A stretch of DNA of 64,000 nt from Allium sativum (taxonomy: Eukaryota > Streptophyta > Magnoliopsida > Asparagales > Amaryllidaceae). The notes under the pieces were generated by a model. That model was not told where the DNA came from. It searched no databases and saw only the letters and a list, made by a program, of their open reading frames with translations. Within the stretch, counting starts at the first letter, position 1, and every line of letters begins with the position of its first letter. Below are positions 1-10,015 of this stretch, in pieces. The position numbers and the translations under genes are program-made. The stretch lies in the NCBI GenBank assembly GCA_030737875.1, contig CM060912.1, forward strand, positions 127,543,993 to 127,607,992. The letters are read 5' to 3'.

Positions 1-946
1 TTGGTAGCATATTTTCGATGATGCAGTGTATCTAAGCACTTGCTTTCCACCTCATGGCTAAACATATAATTGAACAGTTAGTTTATATCATAGCCGAACA
101 GTTAGTTTATTATAACCCTTCCCAATTCTACCTCGTTTTGTCTAAGCGACGATGTAATAGTGAGACACCGATTCAGGTAATTGTTTCTCCTCAACTCAAC
201 CTACTTACCATCAAACTTAATATCCTGATTGCAATCTACTTAAGAGTTCAGTTTTGGAGTTAGATTTTACAAGTATTTGAAATTAGGGTTTTGTTTATTT
301 TATGTTGTGGTGGGTTTTGTTTATTTTCAGTTGGTATTTTAGAGAGCGAAAGATATTTTCCTGGAAAGTTAAAATAAGTTACTCCACAAAACCCTATTTA
401 TGATATATTATTTTTGTTAGAACCTTCTACAAAACAATGAAAGTTATGAACATGTAATGGTTGAAAATGGTAATTTATTAAATTGTACAATGAACTATAA
501 AGAGGCTACTATTAAAAACGATTCTCGCCGTCTACTCAGCCACAAAGGGGGAAAAGGTACGAAAAAATTGCAGCTAAAGTCTTAAGCTGATAGAACTTAA
601 GAATACAGAGCTTTTTTGGGGTGAATAAGCCCTTAATCGTGGATTTTTAATTGTTGAATTTGTTAATGGTAACATTATGTATGGTGACATTCTAGTAACA
701 TCAAATCCAGTATGAGTTCAAATCCTTCTTTAGGTGGAAGTGCTAAATTTGCCTTTGAATGATTTTATTCTTATATTGTATAAAATAAAGGCTTTCCTTC
801 AAGATTGAATCTTCCGTTCACATAGCATATGCCTTTTAGTCTCTAGGGCCCACATTTTTATAATTGTTGAATCATATGAATTAATTTAAAGTATATAATC
901 AAATTTCTAATTAAATACATATACATACAAGTTTGACCTTTTACCA

Positions 947-1003
947 AGACATTTGGTATTGTAGTATGATTCTTGTTTTATGAGGTCAATTTAGAAATGC
1001 CTC
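947..1003 (+). pseudogene. tRNA-Pro relic A, unit 1
   Basis: A degenerate tRNA-Pro copy of about 57 nt in place of 72. It keeps the acceptor-like start (AGACATTTGGT), the ATGATTCTTG stretch and the AAATGCCTC end, but about 15 nt covering the anticodon arm and variable region are missing. It cannot form a tRNA. Confidence 0.65.
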
Positions 1004-1156
1004 GTCCTTTTTTTAAAAAATCAATTTCAAATGGTGCATTTTTAAAATACTTTCTTGCAAACTTTTGCATATTTTTCCTTTTATGTGAGTGTTTTGGAAA
1101 CCGTTAATTATTTATTTGACACATGACCTCTGCCTACAGGTCAACCCATTCACCAA

Positions 1157-1200
1157 GGGCAGTCGATATATAAGTATGATTCTCGCTCTCGAAATGCCCT
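1157..1200 (+). pseudogene. tRNA-Pro relic B, unit 1
   Basis: A 44-nt tRNA-Pro remnant that starts GGGCA and ends AAATGCCC. The middle runs from ATGATTCTCGCT straight to CTCG, so the anticodon loop, anticodon 3' strand, variable loop and most of the T arm are deleted. The upstream flank (GACCTC...TCAACCCATTCACCAA) matches the flank of the full copy, which supports duplication. Confidence 0.7.
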
Positions 1201-1311
1201 TCTCTACTCAGTGATCCTTAATTCATAAGTATGCTTGTTTGAAGATGTTTATAAAGCTGCTACATAATTCGACTTTTATGCTATAAATCAATCTTTTCAA
1301 CTTATGTATTT

Positions 1312-1365
1312 GACTATTAGGTCCCAGCGCATTATTCTAACTTAGGCCGGGGGATATCCAAATTT
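1312..1365 (+). pseudogene. tRNA-Pro relic D, unit 1 (weak)
   Basis: An older tRNA-Pro-like stretch 164 bp upstream of the full tRNA. It aligns without gaps over about 31 positions from ATTTGGTC through ATGATTCT to CTT.GG. The 3' half is unrecognisable. Confidence 0.45.
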
Positions 1366-1475
1366 ACGGAAAAATTAGACTTATTTTAAAAATGATCTTT
1401 TTTCCAGGTTCTCCATAAATTGACCTCAAGTTGCATGCTATCCAAAGACCGGTACATATCAAATATTTTATCAAA

Positions 1476-1547
1476 GGGCATTTGGTCTGGTGGTATGATT
1501 CTCGCTTTGGGTGCGAGAGGGCCCAAGTTCGATTCTCGGAATGCCCC
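1476..1547 (+). tRNA. tRNA-Pro(UGG) copy 1, mutated
   Basis: A 72-nt tRNA-Pro sequence with a 7-bp acceptor stem (GGGCATT/AATGCCC), anticodon stem CTCGC/GCGAG and loop TTTGGGT, giving anticodon UGG at 1508-1510. Compared with the perfect copy at 49691, A14 in the A box is changed (TCTAG to TCTGG), a C becomes G in the variable region, and a T-stem pair is lost (CCAAG against CTCGG). A T4 run follows. It may be transcribed weakly, but the A14 and T-stem changes make a pseudogene likely. No CCA is encoded, as usual for nuclear plant tRNA genes. Confidence 0.8.
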
Positions 1548-2562
1548 CTTTTCGTTTTGTATTTTTGTTCAGATAAATCCTCTTTTTAAGACGACGACAT
1601 CGGTAAATCAATCTAATTATGCATATATTCGTTGATGCAGTGTATCTAAGCATGTGCTTTCCACCTCATGGTTAAACATATAGCCGAACAATTAGTTTAT
1701 ATCATAGATGAACAGTTAGTTTATTATAACACTTCACAATGTTACCCCGGTTTTGCCTGAGCGACGATGTAATAGTGAGACACTGATTTAGGTAACTGTT
1801 TTTCCTCAACTCAGCCTACTTACCGTTGAACTTCATATCTTGATTGCTATCAACATAAGAGTTCAGTTTTGGAGTTGGATTTTTTGAGTATTTGAAATTA
1901 GGGTTTTGTTTATTTTAAGTTGGGGTGGGTATTGTTTATTTTCAGTTGGGATTTTAGAGTGCGAAAGATATTTTCCAGGAAAGTTAAAATAAGTTACTCC
2001 ACAAAATCCTATTTATAATATATTATTTTTGTTTAAACTTTCGACAAAACAATGAAAGTTCTGAACATGTAATGGTTGAATATGGAAATTTATTAATTTA
2101 TTCTATGAACTATAAAGAGGCTACTGTTGTAAACACTTCTCGTCTTATGCATAGCCACAATGGGGGAAAAAGGGAGGAAACAAATTGCAGCTAAAGTCTT
2201 AAGCTGATAGACCTTAAGAATAAATAGCTTTTTTGGGGAAAAACCTCCTTAATCGTGGATTTTTAATTATTGAATTTGTTAGTGGTAATGTTATGTATGG
2301 TGACACTCAGGTAACATAAAATCTAGTATGAGTTCAAATCCTGCTTTAGGTTAAAGTGTTGAATTTGTCTTTGAATGATTTTATTCCTGTATTGTATAAA
2401 ATAAAGTCTTGCCTTCAAGATTGAATCTTCCATTCACACATCATATCCCTTTTATTGTCCATGGCCAATATTTTTATAATTGTTGAATTATATGAATTAA
2501 TTAAAAGTATATAATCAAATTTCAAATTAAATACATGTACATACAAGTTTGACCTTTTACCA

Positions 2563-2618
2563 GGACATTTGGTCTTGTAATATGATTCTTCCTTTCTGAG
2601 TTCAATTTAGAAATGCCT
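2563..2618 (+). pseudogene. tRNA-Pro relic A, unit 2
   Basis: The same internally deleted relic as at 947. It begins GGACATTTGGTCTTGTAA, has ATGATTCTT, and ends AAATGCCT with no anticodon arm. Confidence 0.65.
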
Positions 2619-2771
2619 CTTCCTTTTTTGAAATATCAATTTCAAATGGTGCATTTTTGAAATACTGTATTGTAAATTTTTCCGTATTTTTTGTTTTATG
2701 TGAATGTTTTGGCAACCGTTAATTGTATACTTGTCACAAGACCTCTACCTACATGTCAACACATTCATCAA

Positions 2772-2814
2772 GGGCAGTCGATATAGGAGTATGATTCTCG
2801 CTCTTGGAATGCCC
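2772..2814 (+). pseudogene. tRNA-Pro relic B, unit 2
   Basis: A 43-nt remnant, GGGCAGTC...GAATGCCC, with the same central deletion as the other B relics. Confidence 0.7.
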
Positions 2815-2926
2815 TTCTCTACTCAGTGAACTTTAATTCATAAGTAGTCTTGTTTGAAGATGTTAATAAAGTTGCTACATAATTTGACTTTTATGCTATA
2901 AATCAATCCTTTCAGCTTATGTATTT

Positions 2927-2980
2927 GACTATTTGGTCCCATCGCATGATTCTAACTTAGGCCGGGGGATATCAAATTTT
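2927..2980 (+). pseudogene. tRNA-Pro relic D, unit 2 (weak)
   Basis: ATTTGGTCCC...GCATGATTCTAACTTAGG aligns without gaps to the 5' half of tRNA-Pro. It lies 155 bp after relic B and 164 bp before the full copy. Confidence 0.5.
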
Positions 2981-3090
2981 ATGGAAAAATTAGACTTATT
3001 TTAAAGATGGTCTTCTTTCCAAGTTCTTCATAAATTGACCTTAAGTTGCATGCTATACCAAGACCTATACATATCAACCATTTCATCAAA

Positions 3091-3162
3091 GGGCATTTGG
3101 TTTAGCGGTACGATTCTTGCTTTAGGGGCGAGAGGTCCAGAGTTCGATTCTCGGAATGCCAC
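3091..3162 (+). pseudogene. tRNA-Pro copy 2 with UAG anticodon, probable pseudogene
   Basis: A full-length 72-nt copy in which the anticodon loop reads TTTAGGG, so anticodon 34-36 is UAG (Leu type) on a Pro body. It also has a T-stem mismatch (CAGAG against CTCGG), an acceptor end mismatch (AATGCCA opposite G1), and D-arm changes (TTTAGCGGTAC). The anticodon stem still closes with one G-U pair. With several arms damaged I call it a pseudogene. If charged as Pro it would be a miscoding tRNA. Confidence 0.75.
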
Positions 3163-4005
3163 CTTTTCGTTTTGTATTTTTGTTCAAATAAATCCTCTTC
3201 TTAAGATGATGACATTGGTAAATCAATCTAATTTTGGTAGCATATTTTCGCTGATGTAGTGTATCTAAGCACATGCTTTCCACCTCATGGCTAAACATAT
3301 AGCCGAACAATCAGTTTATATCATAGCCGAACAATTAGTCTATTATAACACTTCCCAATACTACCTGGATTTGCCAGAGCGACGATTTAATAGTGAGACA
3401 CCGATTCAGGTAATTGTTTTTCCTCAACTCAGCCTACTTACAATTGAACTTCATATCCTGATTGCTATCAACGTAAGAGATCATTTTTGGAGTTGGATTT
3501 GCTGAGTATTTGAAATTAGGGTTTTGTTTATTTTAAGTTGGGGTGGGTCTTGTTAATTCTCAGTTGGGATTTTAGAGTGCGAAAGATATTTTCCTAGAAA
3601 GTTAAAATAAGTTACTCCACAAACCCCTATTTGTAATATATTATTTTTGTTCAAACGATCTACAAAAAAATGAAAGTTCTGAACATGTAATGGTTGAATA
3701 TGGAAATTTATTAAATTGTTCTATGAACAATAAAGAGGCTACTTTTGTAAATATTTCTCATCTTATGCTTAGCCACAAAGGAGGAAAAAGGGAGGAAACA
3801 AATTGCAGTTAAAGTCTTAAGCTGATAGACCTTAAGAATAAATAGTTTATTTGGGGGAAAACCCCTTAATCATGGATTTTTAATTATTCAATTTGTTGGT
3901 GGTAACGTTATCAATGGTGACATTCAGGTAACATAAAATCTAGTATGAGTTCAAATCCTGCTTTAGGCGAGACTTCTGAATTTGTCTTTGAATGATTTTA
4001 TTCCT
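3163..4005 (+). repeat. tRNA-Pro array unit 3, left part
   Basis: The first 843 bp of unit 3, cut by element E1. The sequence resumes at 14884 with no loss: TTTTATTCCT on the left joins GTATTGTATAAAAT on the right, as in the other units. No gene is seen in it. Confidence 0.85.
4001..4005. other. E1 left target site duplication
   Basis: TTCCT directly precedes the TG start of E1. The right copy at 14879 reads CTCCT, with one substitution since insertion. The undisturbed units read TTTATTCCTGTATTG here. Confidence 0.75.
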
Positions 4006-4090
4006 TGTAACACCCCGTAATTTTGTTAACATTAAAGAGGATAAATTAAATAACAATTTGTTTAATATTCATAAATAAGGGAAATGGATT

Positions 4091-4170
4091 GTGCCATTGC
4101 TTCTGTCTCGAAATTCTGGTCAATATAGACACCTGGTTTGCATAAAACGGACACAGTATGAAGAAGTTAG
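4091..4170 (+). promoter_or_regulatory. conserved upstream LTR module (E1)
   Basis: A block of about 80 bp reading GCCATTGC, TCTCGAAATTCTGG, TGCATAAAACGG, GTATGAAGAAG. It recurs at the same place, about 90 bp from the LTR start, in E2 (15751), E4 (34678) and E5 (57412, minus strand). Conservation across divergent LTRs upstream of the TATA box suggests an enhancer or other promoter element. Confidence 0.5.
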
Positions 4171-4312
4171 GAGGGTTTTAAGTTTGTATACGCGTAGAAA
4201 GAACATATAAACATGTATGAGTCACGTATGAGTCAGACCCTATCCAGAATAGTTCGAAAATCAAAAGTTCTTCAAGGCGCAAATTTCCCGCTTTAGAGGC
4301 CGACCCACCCAC

Positions 4313-4330
4313 AGGGGTGTCGACACCCCT
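4313..4330. promoter_or_regulatory. 18-bp perfect palindrome AGGGGTGTCGACACCCCT
   Basis: A perfect inverted repeat centred on GTCGAC, about 40 bp before the TATA box. It recurs in the 3' LTR at 12245-12262 beside further GTCGAC repeats. E4 and E5 also have GTCGAC clusters here, and E2 has other palindromes in the same place. Confidence 0.6.
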
Positions 4331-4368
4331 AGGGCTGATGTGGCACTCGGTTTCAGGGGGCCTTACAG

Positions 4369-4378
4369 CTATATATAT
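4369..4378 (+). promoter_or_regulatory. E1 5' LTR TATA box
   Basis: CTATATATAT between the palindrome cluster and the donor-like site, at the same relative position as CTATAAATAT in E2 and CTATAAATAA in E4. It is the likely core promoter for the element transcript. Confidence 0.5.
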
Positions 4379-5385
4379 GTGTCCAATTCTCCTATTTTCT
4401 TCACTGGAAATCATGGGAGCCAAATGCTGCCGGTGTGCGAACTGAGACGAATTCGTTTTCTTCAAACAACTGTTGGTTTTTCAAATCAAATCTAGAGATT
4501 CAAGATCCATTCTTTTTATATTTTCTAATCCTAACGAAGTGAGTTTCTAGTTACTTTAAGATTTTAATATTTAAATGTAAATTGTGAAAGATTGTGATTT
4601 GGATATGTTGCAAACTATGAATCTATCCTAGTGATTAATCTTATAGCATATCATGATAGATCTACTTCTCTAGATCTAATGCAATTGTGGTTATTCTTTT
4701 ATGTATCCTTTGTGGATCTTGAATTGTAACTATATTGTGGTTAATGTGAATCTGTTAGTTTAAACAGTTACAATATTGGTTAGATCCAATTCTTTATGTA
4801 AGTCACCTTTCACCTATCATATTGTGGTCAATTTAGATATGTTGTAAATTGGACAAGTGAATCCATATTTAGATCTAAACATGTAAATATGTTTTCCTAA
4901 TTATGTTAGATCTGTTTTTGTGACCACATTATAATTATGTTGGATCTAAATAGTTGGACACCTAAATGGTCAATTAAGATCTCGTTATGCTCACTATGAC
5001 ATCATAGTTATGTAGAACTAGTAATTGCCCCTAAGTTCATCAGTTTTATGCTTATATGTCCACCTTATCACCATGCTAGTTTATGTTTATGCCAAATTAA
5101 GTTAAAATGATCACTTTGGTTATATTCCCTTTATTTTCCCTATTATCGTTTTTGACTAGGCTATTGTCTAGCCTAGGCATGCCGCCAATTTATGAGTGCG
5201 CTAGTTAGGGAATAGAGGAAAAAGGGTTAATATTGGCATAATTTTAATATGAACATTTTTGGACATATAATTCGAATTATTGGGTAGAGTAGGCATTAAC
5301 ACCTATAAAGGGAAAGGTTTAATTACTTAATTAATTAATAATGGAATTTCTAGTAATTACAATTAGGAATTGTAATGGCACTTAT

Positions 5386-5479
5386 GACACGAGGTTAACT
5401 TGCATTAGTGGTGGAAGTCTGCCCAGACCCGATTGGCATATCCAGCAGCCACTAATGTTGAACCTAATGTGGGAGGTCT
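5386..5479 (+). other. E1 5' LTR hairpin module 1
   Basis: Starts GACACGAGGTT and ends AATGTGGGAGGTCT. The arms CATTAGTGG (5403) and CCACTAATG (5449) are perfectly complementary, and the outer GGTT pairs with AACC. The loop holds the CCCAGACCCGA core. See the finding on covarying LTR hairpins. Confidence 0.6.
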
Positions 5480-5505
5480 AAGTGCGCAAATACGAATCGG
5501 GCTAA

Positions 5506-5599
5506 GACACGAGGTTAGGCCCAACTGTCAAATAAGATTGCCAGGACCCGACTGACATATCCAGCATCCATACGTTGTAGGCCTAATGTGGGAGGTCTA
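5506..5599 (+). other. E1 5' LTR hairpin module 2
   Basis: The second tandem copy, with the same flanks. Outer stem TTAGGCC/GGCCTAA and CAAC/GTTG pair around a loop with GGACCCGACTG. Its stem sequence differs from module 1 but pairing is kept. Confidence 0.6.
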
Positions 5600-6955
5600 G
5601 CCCATTATGAACCATAAATGGACGTGGTAATAATTGGACTACTTAACCAAATCTAATCCATATGGATTGTATGATTGTGAAGTAAAGTTAGGGTTAAGTA
5701 AATTGATTGGATAGTGGATGGGTTTAGCAAATCTGGAGGGGGTGGGTAATATTTACATATAGGCCCACAAACCTAACCCGATAAGGTTATGTAATTAAAG
5801 ACACCTGGTGGTATACATAACCGAAGGAAAATATAAAAGTTATGTAATTAAAGACACATGTTAGGGTAAGCCTAACAGAATAGGGCTATGTAATTAAAGG
5901 CATCTAGTGGTATACATAGTCAGTGAAAAACCTAGTGGGGGATATAAGACAAAGAGGAGAGCTTGTATCATATTGTGTGGGACCCATTTCAGTCAGTAAC
6001 CCAGAGTAAGTATCAAATAAAGTACTCCATACTAGGCGGAGAGGGGACACACTTACTGACTGATTGAAAGACATCCAAACGTAGAGGACGGTGTGGGTGG
6101 CGCAAACCGACCGGGTCATGTGTGTGCATGAGCCGGGCAGAGGGAGATAGGACGACTGTGACACCAATAGATATTGGGCTGTGCATATCAGTAAGGGGTT
6201 CCCACTATAGGGCGTCATACATCTTACTGTGGGGTCGGCACAGAGTATCTACGGAGTAGGGAGCCAATCGATTACGGTAGTGGTTAGGGTACGTTTGGAT
6301 GTAAGTCTACCATCGTATAGTAGAAGGGATCATCTCATTCTGGTTGTACTTGTAATAGTGCAGAGTAATCATTAGAGGAGAGTATACATCTTATCCTGTC
6401 TACCTTGTCGCACCTGCCATTTATGTAGTGATCTCCATTATTCACTTTATATGTCTGTCATGTTCCTTTTATTTATTTACTTGCTAAATGTCACTATACT
6501 CGCCAGACTTTATGTCCCACCCTCTTGTTTCCTCTTCTTTCTTCCGTTTCCCCCTCCCCACAAGTTCTCAAGGAGGAAACACTCAGGCTTATTCAGGACT
6601 CAGATATCATCTTGCTAGAGCTGCTTTCGAAGTATGGCTCAAGTTTTTATCTCTACTGTGGCTTTGTCTCTTTTATTTGGGGAATTATGTTTTTTTAAGT
6701 ATTTATGTACTCTGATGTTGAAAGACAGAAGTTATGTTGTAATAGTTTTTGAGACTCATGGTATTTTGAACCACGCTGTATGATTTGAGTTTGAAATAAG
6801 AATTTAAATTTTCACTACTATCTTAATTATGTCTGTCTTGTAAAATTATGTGTCTGTTTACCTATAACTCTTCACGAAACTTAATGCATTCCCCAAAAAG
6901 CCATATGTAATGTCCTTCATCCCTTTGTCTAAATTTCTTCCTTTTTCATTTCAGC

Positions 6956-7912
6956 ATGTCTGGGGAACAAAACATTCCTAATATCCCAAAGGGTGTTACG
7001 ATACCTGGATGGTTCCGTAGGTTTCTGGAGGTCACGGTGCCTGCCAAAGTCCAAGGAAACGTTCCTCCCCCTGCTACACCCGTTGTTCCTCCTCCTTCAA
7101 GAGCAGGTAATTTCTCCAAGATCTACAAAGACTTCCGTGCTATGGGAGGGAAGCCATTCCATGGGAATGAGACATTCATGGAAGCGCGGAATTGGCTCAA
7201 GGAGACCGAGGACTTGTTTGTACTCTTTGAAGTAGAGGATAGAAGGAAGGTTCAGTTAGCCGCTTGGCTACTGAAAGATGAAGCCTCAGTTTGGTGGGAA
7301 GTCACCCAAGCTGGACGTCCGGTGAAAACTTAGGAGGATTTTAGATAGAGGATTGAAATGAAATTTCTCTCCCAAGCTAAGAGAAGCATGCAGATGGAGA
7401 GGATCTCAGCGCTCAAACAAGGAAACTTGACGGTGAAAGAATATATGAATAAATTCAACCAGCTAGCAAGGTTCGGGTTAGAGTTGGTAGATACACTGCA
7501 CAAAAGGGCTTTGTGATTTGCTAAAGGGTTGAATGAGCCTCTACATGGGTTAGCCATGTCCCATATTCCAATGGGGGCCACTTTTGAAAAGCTTGTTGAT
7601 ATGGCCCTAATGCATGAGGAAGAAATGGGAGAAAAGAAGGAAGAAAAGATTGAGGAGACATCGCAAAATAGGAAGGTGTGGCCCAAGAAGGGCCAGCAGC
7701 AACAATAGCAGAAGAAAGGAGGGAAGAATGATAAAGGCAAGGATAAGAGAAAATGTCACAATTGTGGGAAGGAAGGTCACCTGATTAAAGACTGTAAGCG
7801 AAGGAAGAACTCTTGCTATCACTATGGAAAAGGTCGTACATTTGCTAGAGAGTTCCCAAAGAAACAGGGATCACAGGGACAGGGTCAAAAGATAGGTACT
7901 TCTAGAGGGCAG
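6956..7912 (+). pseudogene. E1 gag remnant (capsid and zinc knuckles)
   Basis: Gag of a chromovirus. An open stretch of 125 codons from ATG 6956 begins MSGEQNIPNIPKG and reaches the Gag core (ARNWLKETEDLF, WLLKDEASVWWEV). The same frame goes on past in-frame stops at 7331, 7346, about 7514 and about 7706 through the rest of the Gag domain to a CCHC zinc knuckle (CHNCGKEGHLIKDC, about 7756-7797) and a decayed second knuckle in which cysteines are lost. The start matches the E2 gag start at 18183. Two stops replace Trp or Arg codons seen in E2, as expected for C-to-T decay. Not functional. Confidence 0.85.
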
Positions 7913-8408
7913 GTGCATGCTCTCGCGATCAATTCTCCTAATGGAGGCAGAAAAATTTCAGTGGAAGGTTTAATTTCTCTTTCAAACCATCCTATTAGAA
8001 CACTTTTTGATTCTGGCGCTTCACATTCATTTATATCGAGTTCTGTAGTTGAACCTCTGCACTTAATTACTAGTATGGTAGTGGATCCCCGTAGTTGTTT
8101 CAAACCCCATTGGTGGTTCGCCTCGTTTATCAATGATCTGTAGGGATTTGAAAATATCTGTGTTAGGCGTCGAGTTTGAATGCAGCGCGTATGTGCTCGA
8201 GTTTACGGGCTATGGGTTGATTCTAGGAATAGGTTGGCTTAACACTTATGATGCCATTTTGGATTGTGAGAAGAGGGTCGTTAGGCTTCTGACTTGCCAT
8301 GGGAGGACCCTCGAGACTTCTTGTGACCCTCAAGAGCCTGTTATGCTTCGCTTCCTAGAGTCTCTTGATGCATCTATAGATGACTTGCAATCTATTCCAG
8401 TTGTTTGA
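7913..8408 (+). pseudogene. E1 aspartic protease remnant
   Basis: In frame with gag up to about 8100, so gag-pol was one reading frame. The active-site motif [10 protein letters not shown] is intact near 8008-8037. A frameshift between about 8090 and 8133 breaks the domain, and the second frame (8133-8408) carries the rest, including GYGLILGIGWL and [10 protein letters not shown]. Ends at a TGA where E2 has Arg. Confidence 0.85.
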
Positions 8409-9324
8409 GGTTATTCCGATGTTTTTGATGAGGTTCGGGGTTTACCTCAGAGGCGCGAGATCGACTTTCGTATATATTTGGTGGACAATGCAAAGCCACC
8501 TGCATTACCAGTGCGCAACATGGCTCCGAGGTAAAGGAGGTAGCTGAGTAAGCAAGTAGGGGAGCTGCTTGAGAAACAGTTTATTAGATGAAGCATATCT
8601 AAATAGGGTGCTCCAGTAGTATTCGCGACTAGGGAGGATGGTTCTCTTTGTTTGTGTGTTGACTATAGGGAGTTGAATAAAATCACCAATAAGAATAGGC
8701 ACCCGCTCCCAAGGATTAATGATTTATTTGATCAGCTTATTGGTGCCTTGGTATTTTATCAGTTAGAATTGACCACGGGGTTTCATCAGTTGAGGGTGGC
8801 TGAGGATAGCATAGATAAGATTGCTTTTAGAACTCCGGACGGTTTCTTTGAATGACTAGTGATGCCTTTTGGGCTGATGAATGCACCCGCCTATTTTGTC
8901 AATCTAATGAGTTGTGTTTCGGGAGTTCCTTAATAAATTTGTTGTAGTCTTTGTTGATGATATTTTGATCTTCTCCAAAAGCGAAGAAGAGCATGCCCAA
9001 CATTTGAGAGAAGTTTTGAAAACTCTCCATGACCATTAGCTTATGGAGAAGTTCTCCAAATACCATTTTTGGAGAAAAGAGGTGAGATTCTTAGGGCATG
9101 TGGTCGCCAAGGAAGGGATAGCTATAGATCTCGCCAAGGTTGTTGAGGTGCAAGACTGGCAGATTCCTAAAACTGCAACCGAGGTGAGAAGCTTTCTTGC
9201 GTTAGCAGGTTACTATAGGAAGTTCATTAAGGACTTCGCAAAGATATCAGCCCCACTCACCAGGCTGACGAAGAATAACTTGGCATTTTCATGGGATATA
9301 GACTGTGATGCTGCTTCCCAATGA
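8409..9324 (+). pseudogene. E1 reverse transcriptase remnant
   Basis: Ty3/Gypsy RT in pieces: CVDYRELNK near 8655, [10 protein letters not shown] near 8770, and the catalytic FVDD box ([13 protein letters not shown]) near 8945, followed by the thumb and connection ([29 protein letters not shown]). Several stops (including a Trp to TGA at about 8853) and at least one frameshift around 8910 interrupt it. All landmarks align with E2 19620-20470. Confidence 0.85.
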
Positions 9325-9735
9325 CTGAAGAGCGCTCTGACAACAGCCCCAGTCTTGACCTTGCTAGACGAGAGTAAGGTGTATACCGTTTATACTGATG
9401 CATGTGGTACAGGGCTTGGTGCGGTTCTAATACAAGAAGGGAAAGTAGTGTGTTACGGTGGTAGGCAGTTGAGAGTTATGAGAAGAACTACTCTACCCAT
9501 GATCTAGAGCTAGCTGCCATAGTATTCGCATTAAAAGCGTGGCGTCATTATTTACTTGGAGAGAAGTTCGAGTTATACACCGATCATAAATCTCTAAAGT
9601 CTCTGTTTTCGTAGAAAGACCTCAATTTAACGCAACAACGGTGGATGGAGTTTCTAGCTTCTTATGATTTAGAGATCACTTATACCCCTGGCAAGGGTAA
9701 TGTGGTGGCAGACGCACTAAGTATGCAGTGGATGG
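9325..9735 (+). pseudogene. E1 RNase H remnant
   Basis: The RNase H domain, with VYTDACGTGLGAVL near 9385, GGRQL near 9460 and YTDHKSL near 9577, then the [14 protein letters not shown] segment near 9680. A deletion near 9470 shifts frame, and a TAG at 9613 replaces a Gln codon (CAA) kept in E2. Nonfunctional. Confidence 0.8.
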
Positions 9736-10015
9736 CCCTGAGTCCTCTGTTTGTGAAAAGAAAGAACTTGGAGTTCATATCAGCTTTTGATTTTAGACCC
9801 TCCATCGAGATTTTGCCTAATTTTTTTGCATCCTTGGAGATACGACCAATTCTTATAGACCAGATAGACGTTTCGCAACAAGGTGACCCACAGATTTTAG
9901 ACATCATGGAGAAGCTCAGAAGAGGGGAGACTTCTAGTCACCTCAGTAGATATGACATAGATGAAAAAGGTGGTTGCGATGAGATGGAAGGCTTTGTGTT
10001 CCTCAAACTGGAAGT

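Larger units (their letters stand above)
1..1547 (+). repeat. tRNA-Pro array unit 1 (5' end cut by window)
   Basis: This is the first of the tandem units of about 1.6 kb. It aligns along its length with 1548-3162 and 51238-52858, sharing landmarks such as the CTCAACTC block near 188, the AAGTTACTCCACAAAACCC block near 377, and the relics and full tRNA at its right end. By comparison with unit 2 it lacks only its first 60-70 bp. I see no protein gene in it. The short frame at 54-263 recurs with broken sequence in other units, so I do not call it. Confidence 0.85.
1548..3162 (+). repeat. tRNA-Pro array unit 2
   Basis: A complete unit of 1615 bp, from just after tRNA copy 1 to the end of copy 2. 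It contains relics A, B and D and an AT-rich spacer without coding capacity. It aligns end to end with units 1, 3, 4 and 6. Confidence 0.85.
4006..6893 (+). repeat. E1 5' LTR, 3' end deleted
   Basis: It matches 11883-14878 but lacks the last 33 bp of the LTR and an extra palindrome-rich segment of about 75 bp present in the 3' copy. In order it carries the conserved upstream module (4091-4170), palindrome (4313-4330), TATA box (4369), donor-like site (4539), paired hairpin modules (5386-5599) and a decayed acceptor-like site near 6560. It fuses at 6888-6893 (ATTCCCC) to leader sequence that in E2 lies about 120 bp inside the element. Confidence 0.85.

Noticed and set aside
2280..2350. Possible SINE or further tRNA gene with a B-box-like GAGTTCAAATCC
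   Set aside because: The B-box match is fair but no proper A box lies at the right distance and no poly-A tail follows. It may be one more decayed tRNA relic; not called.
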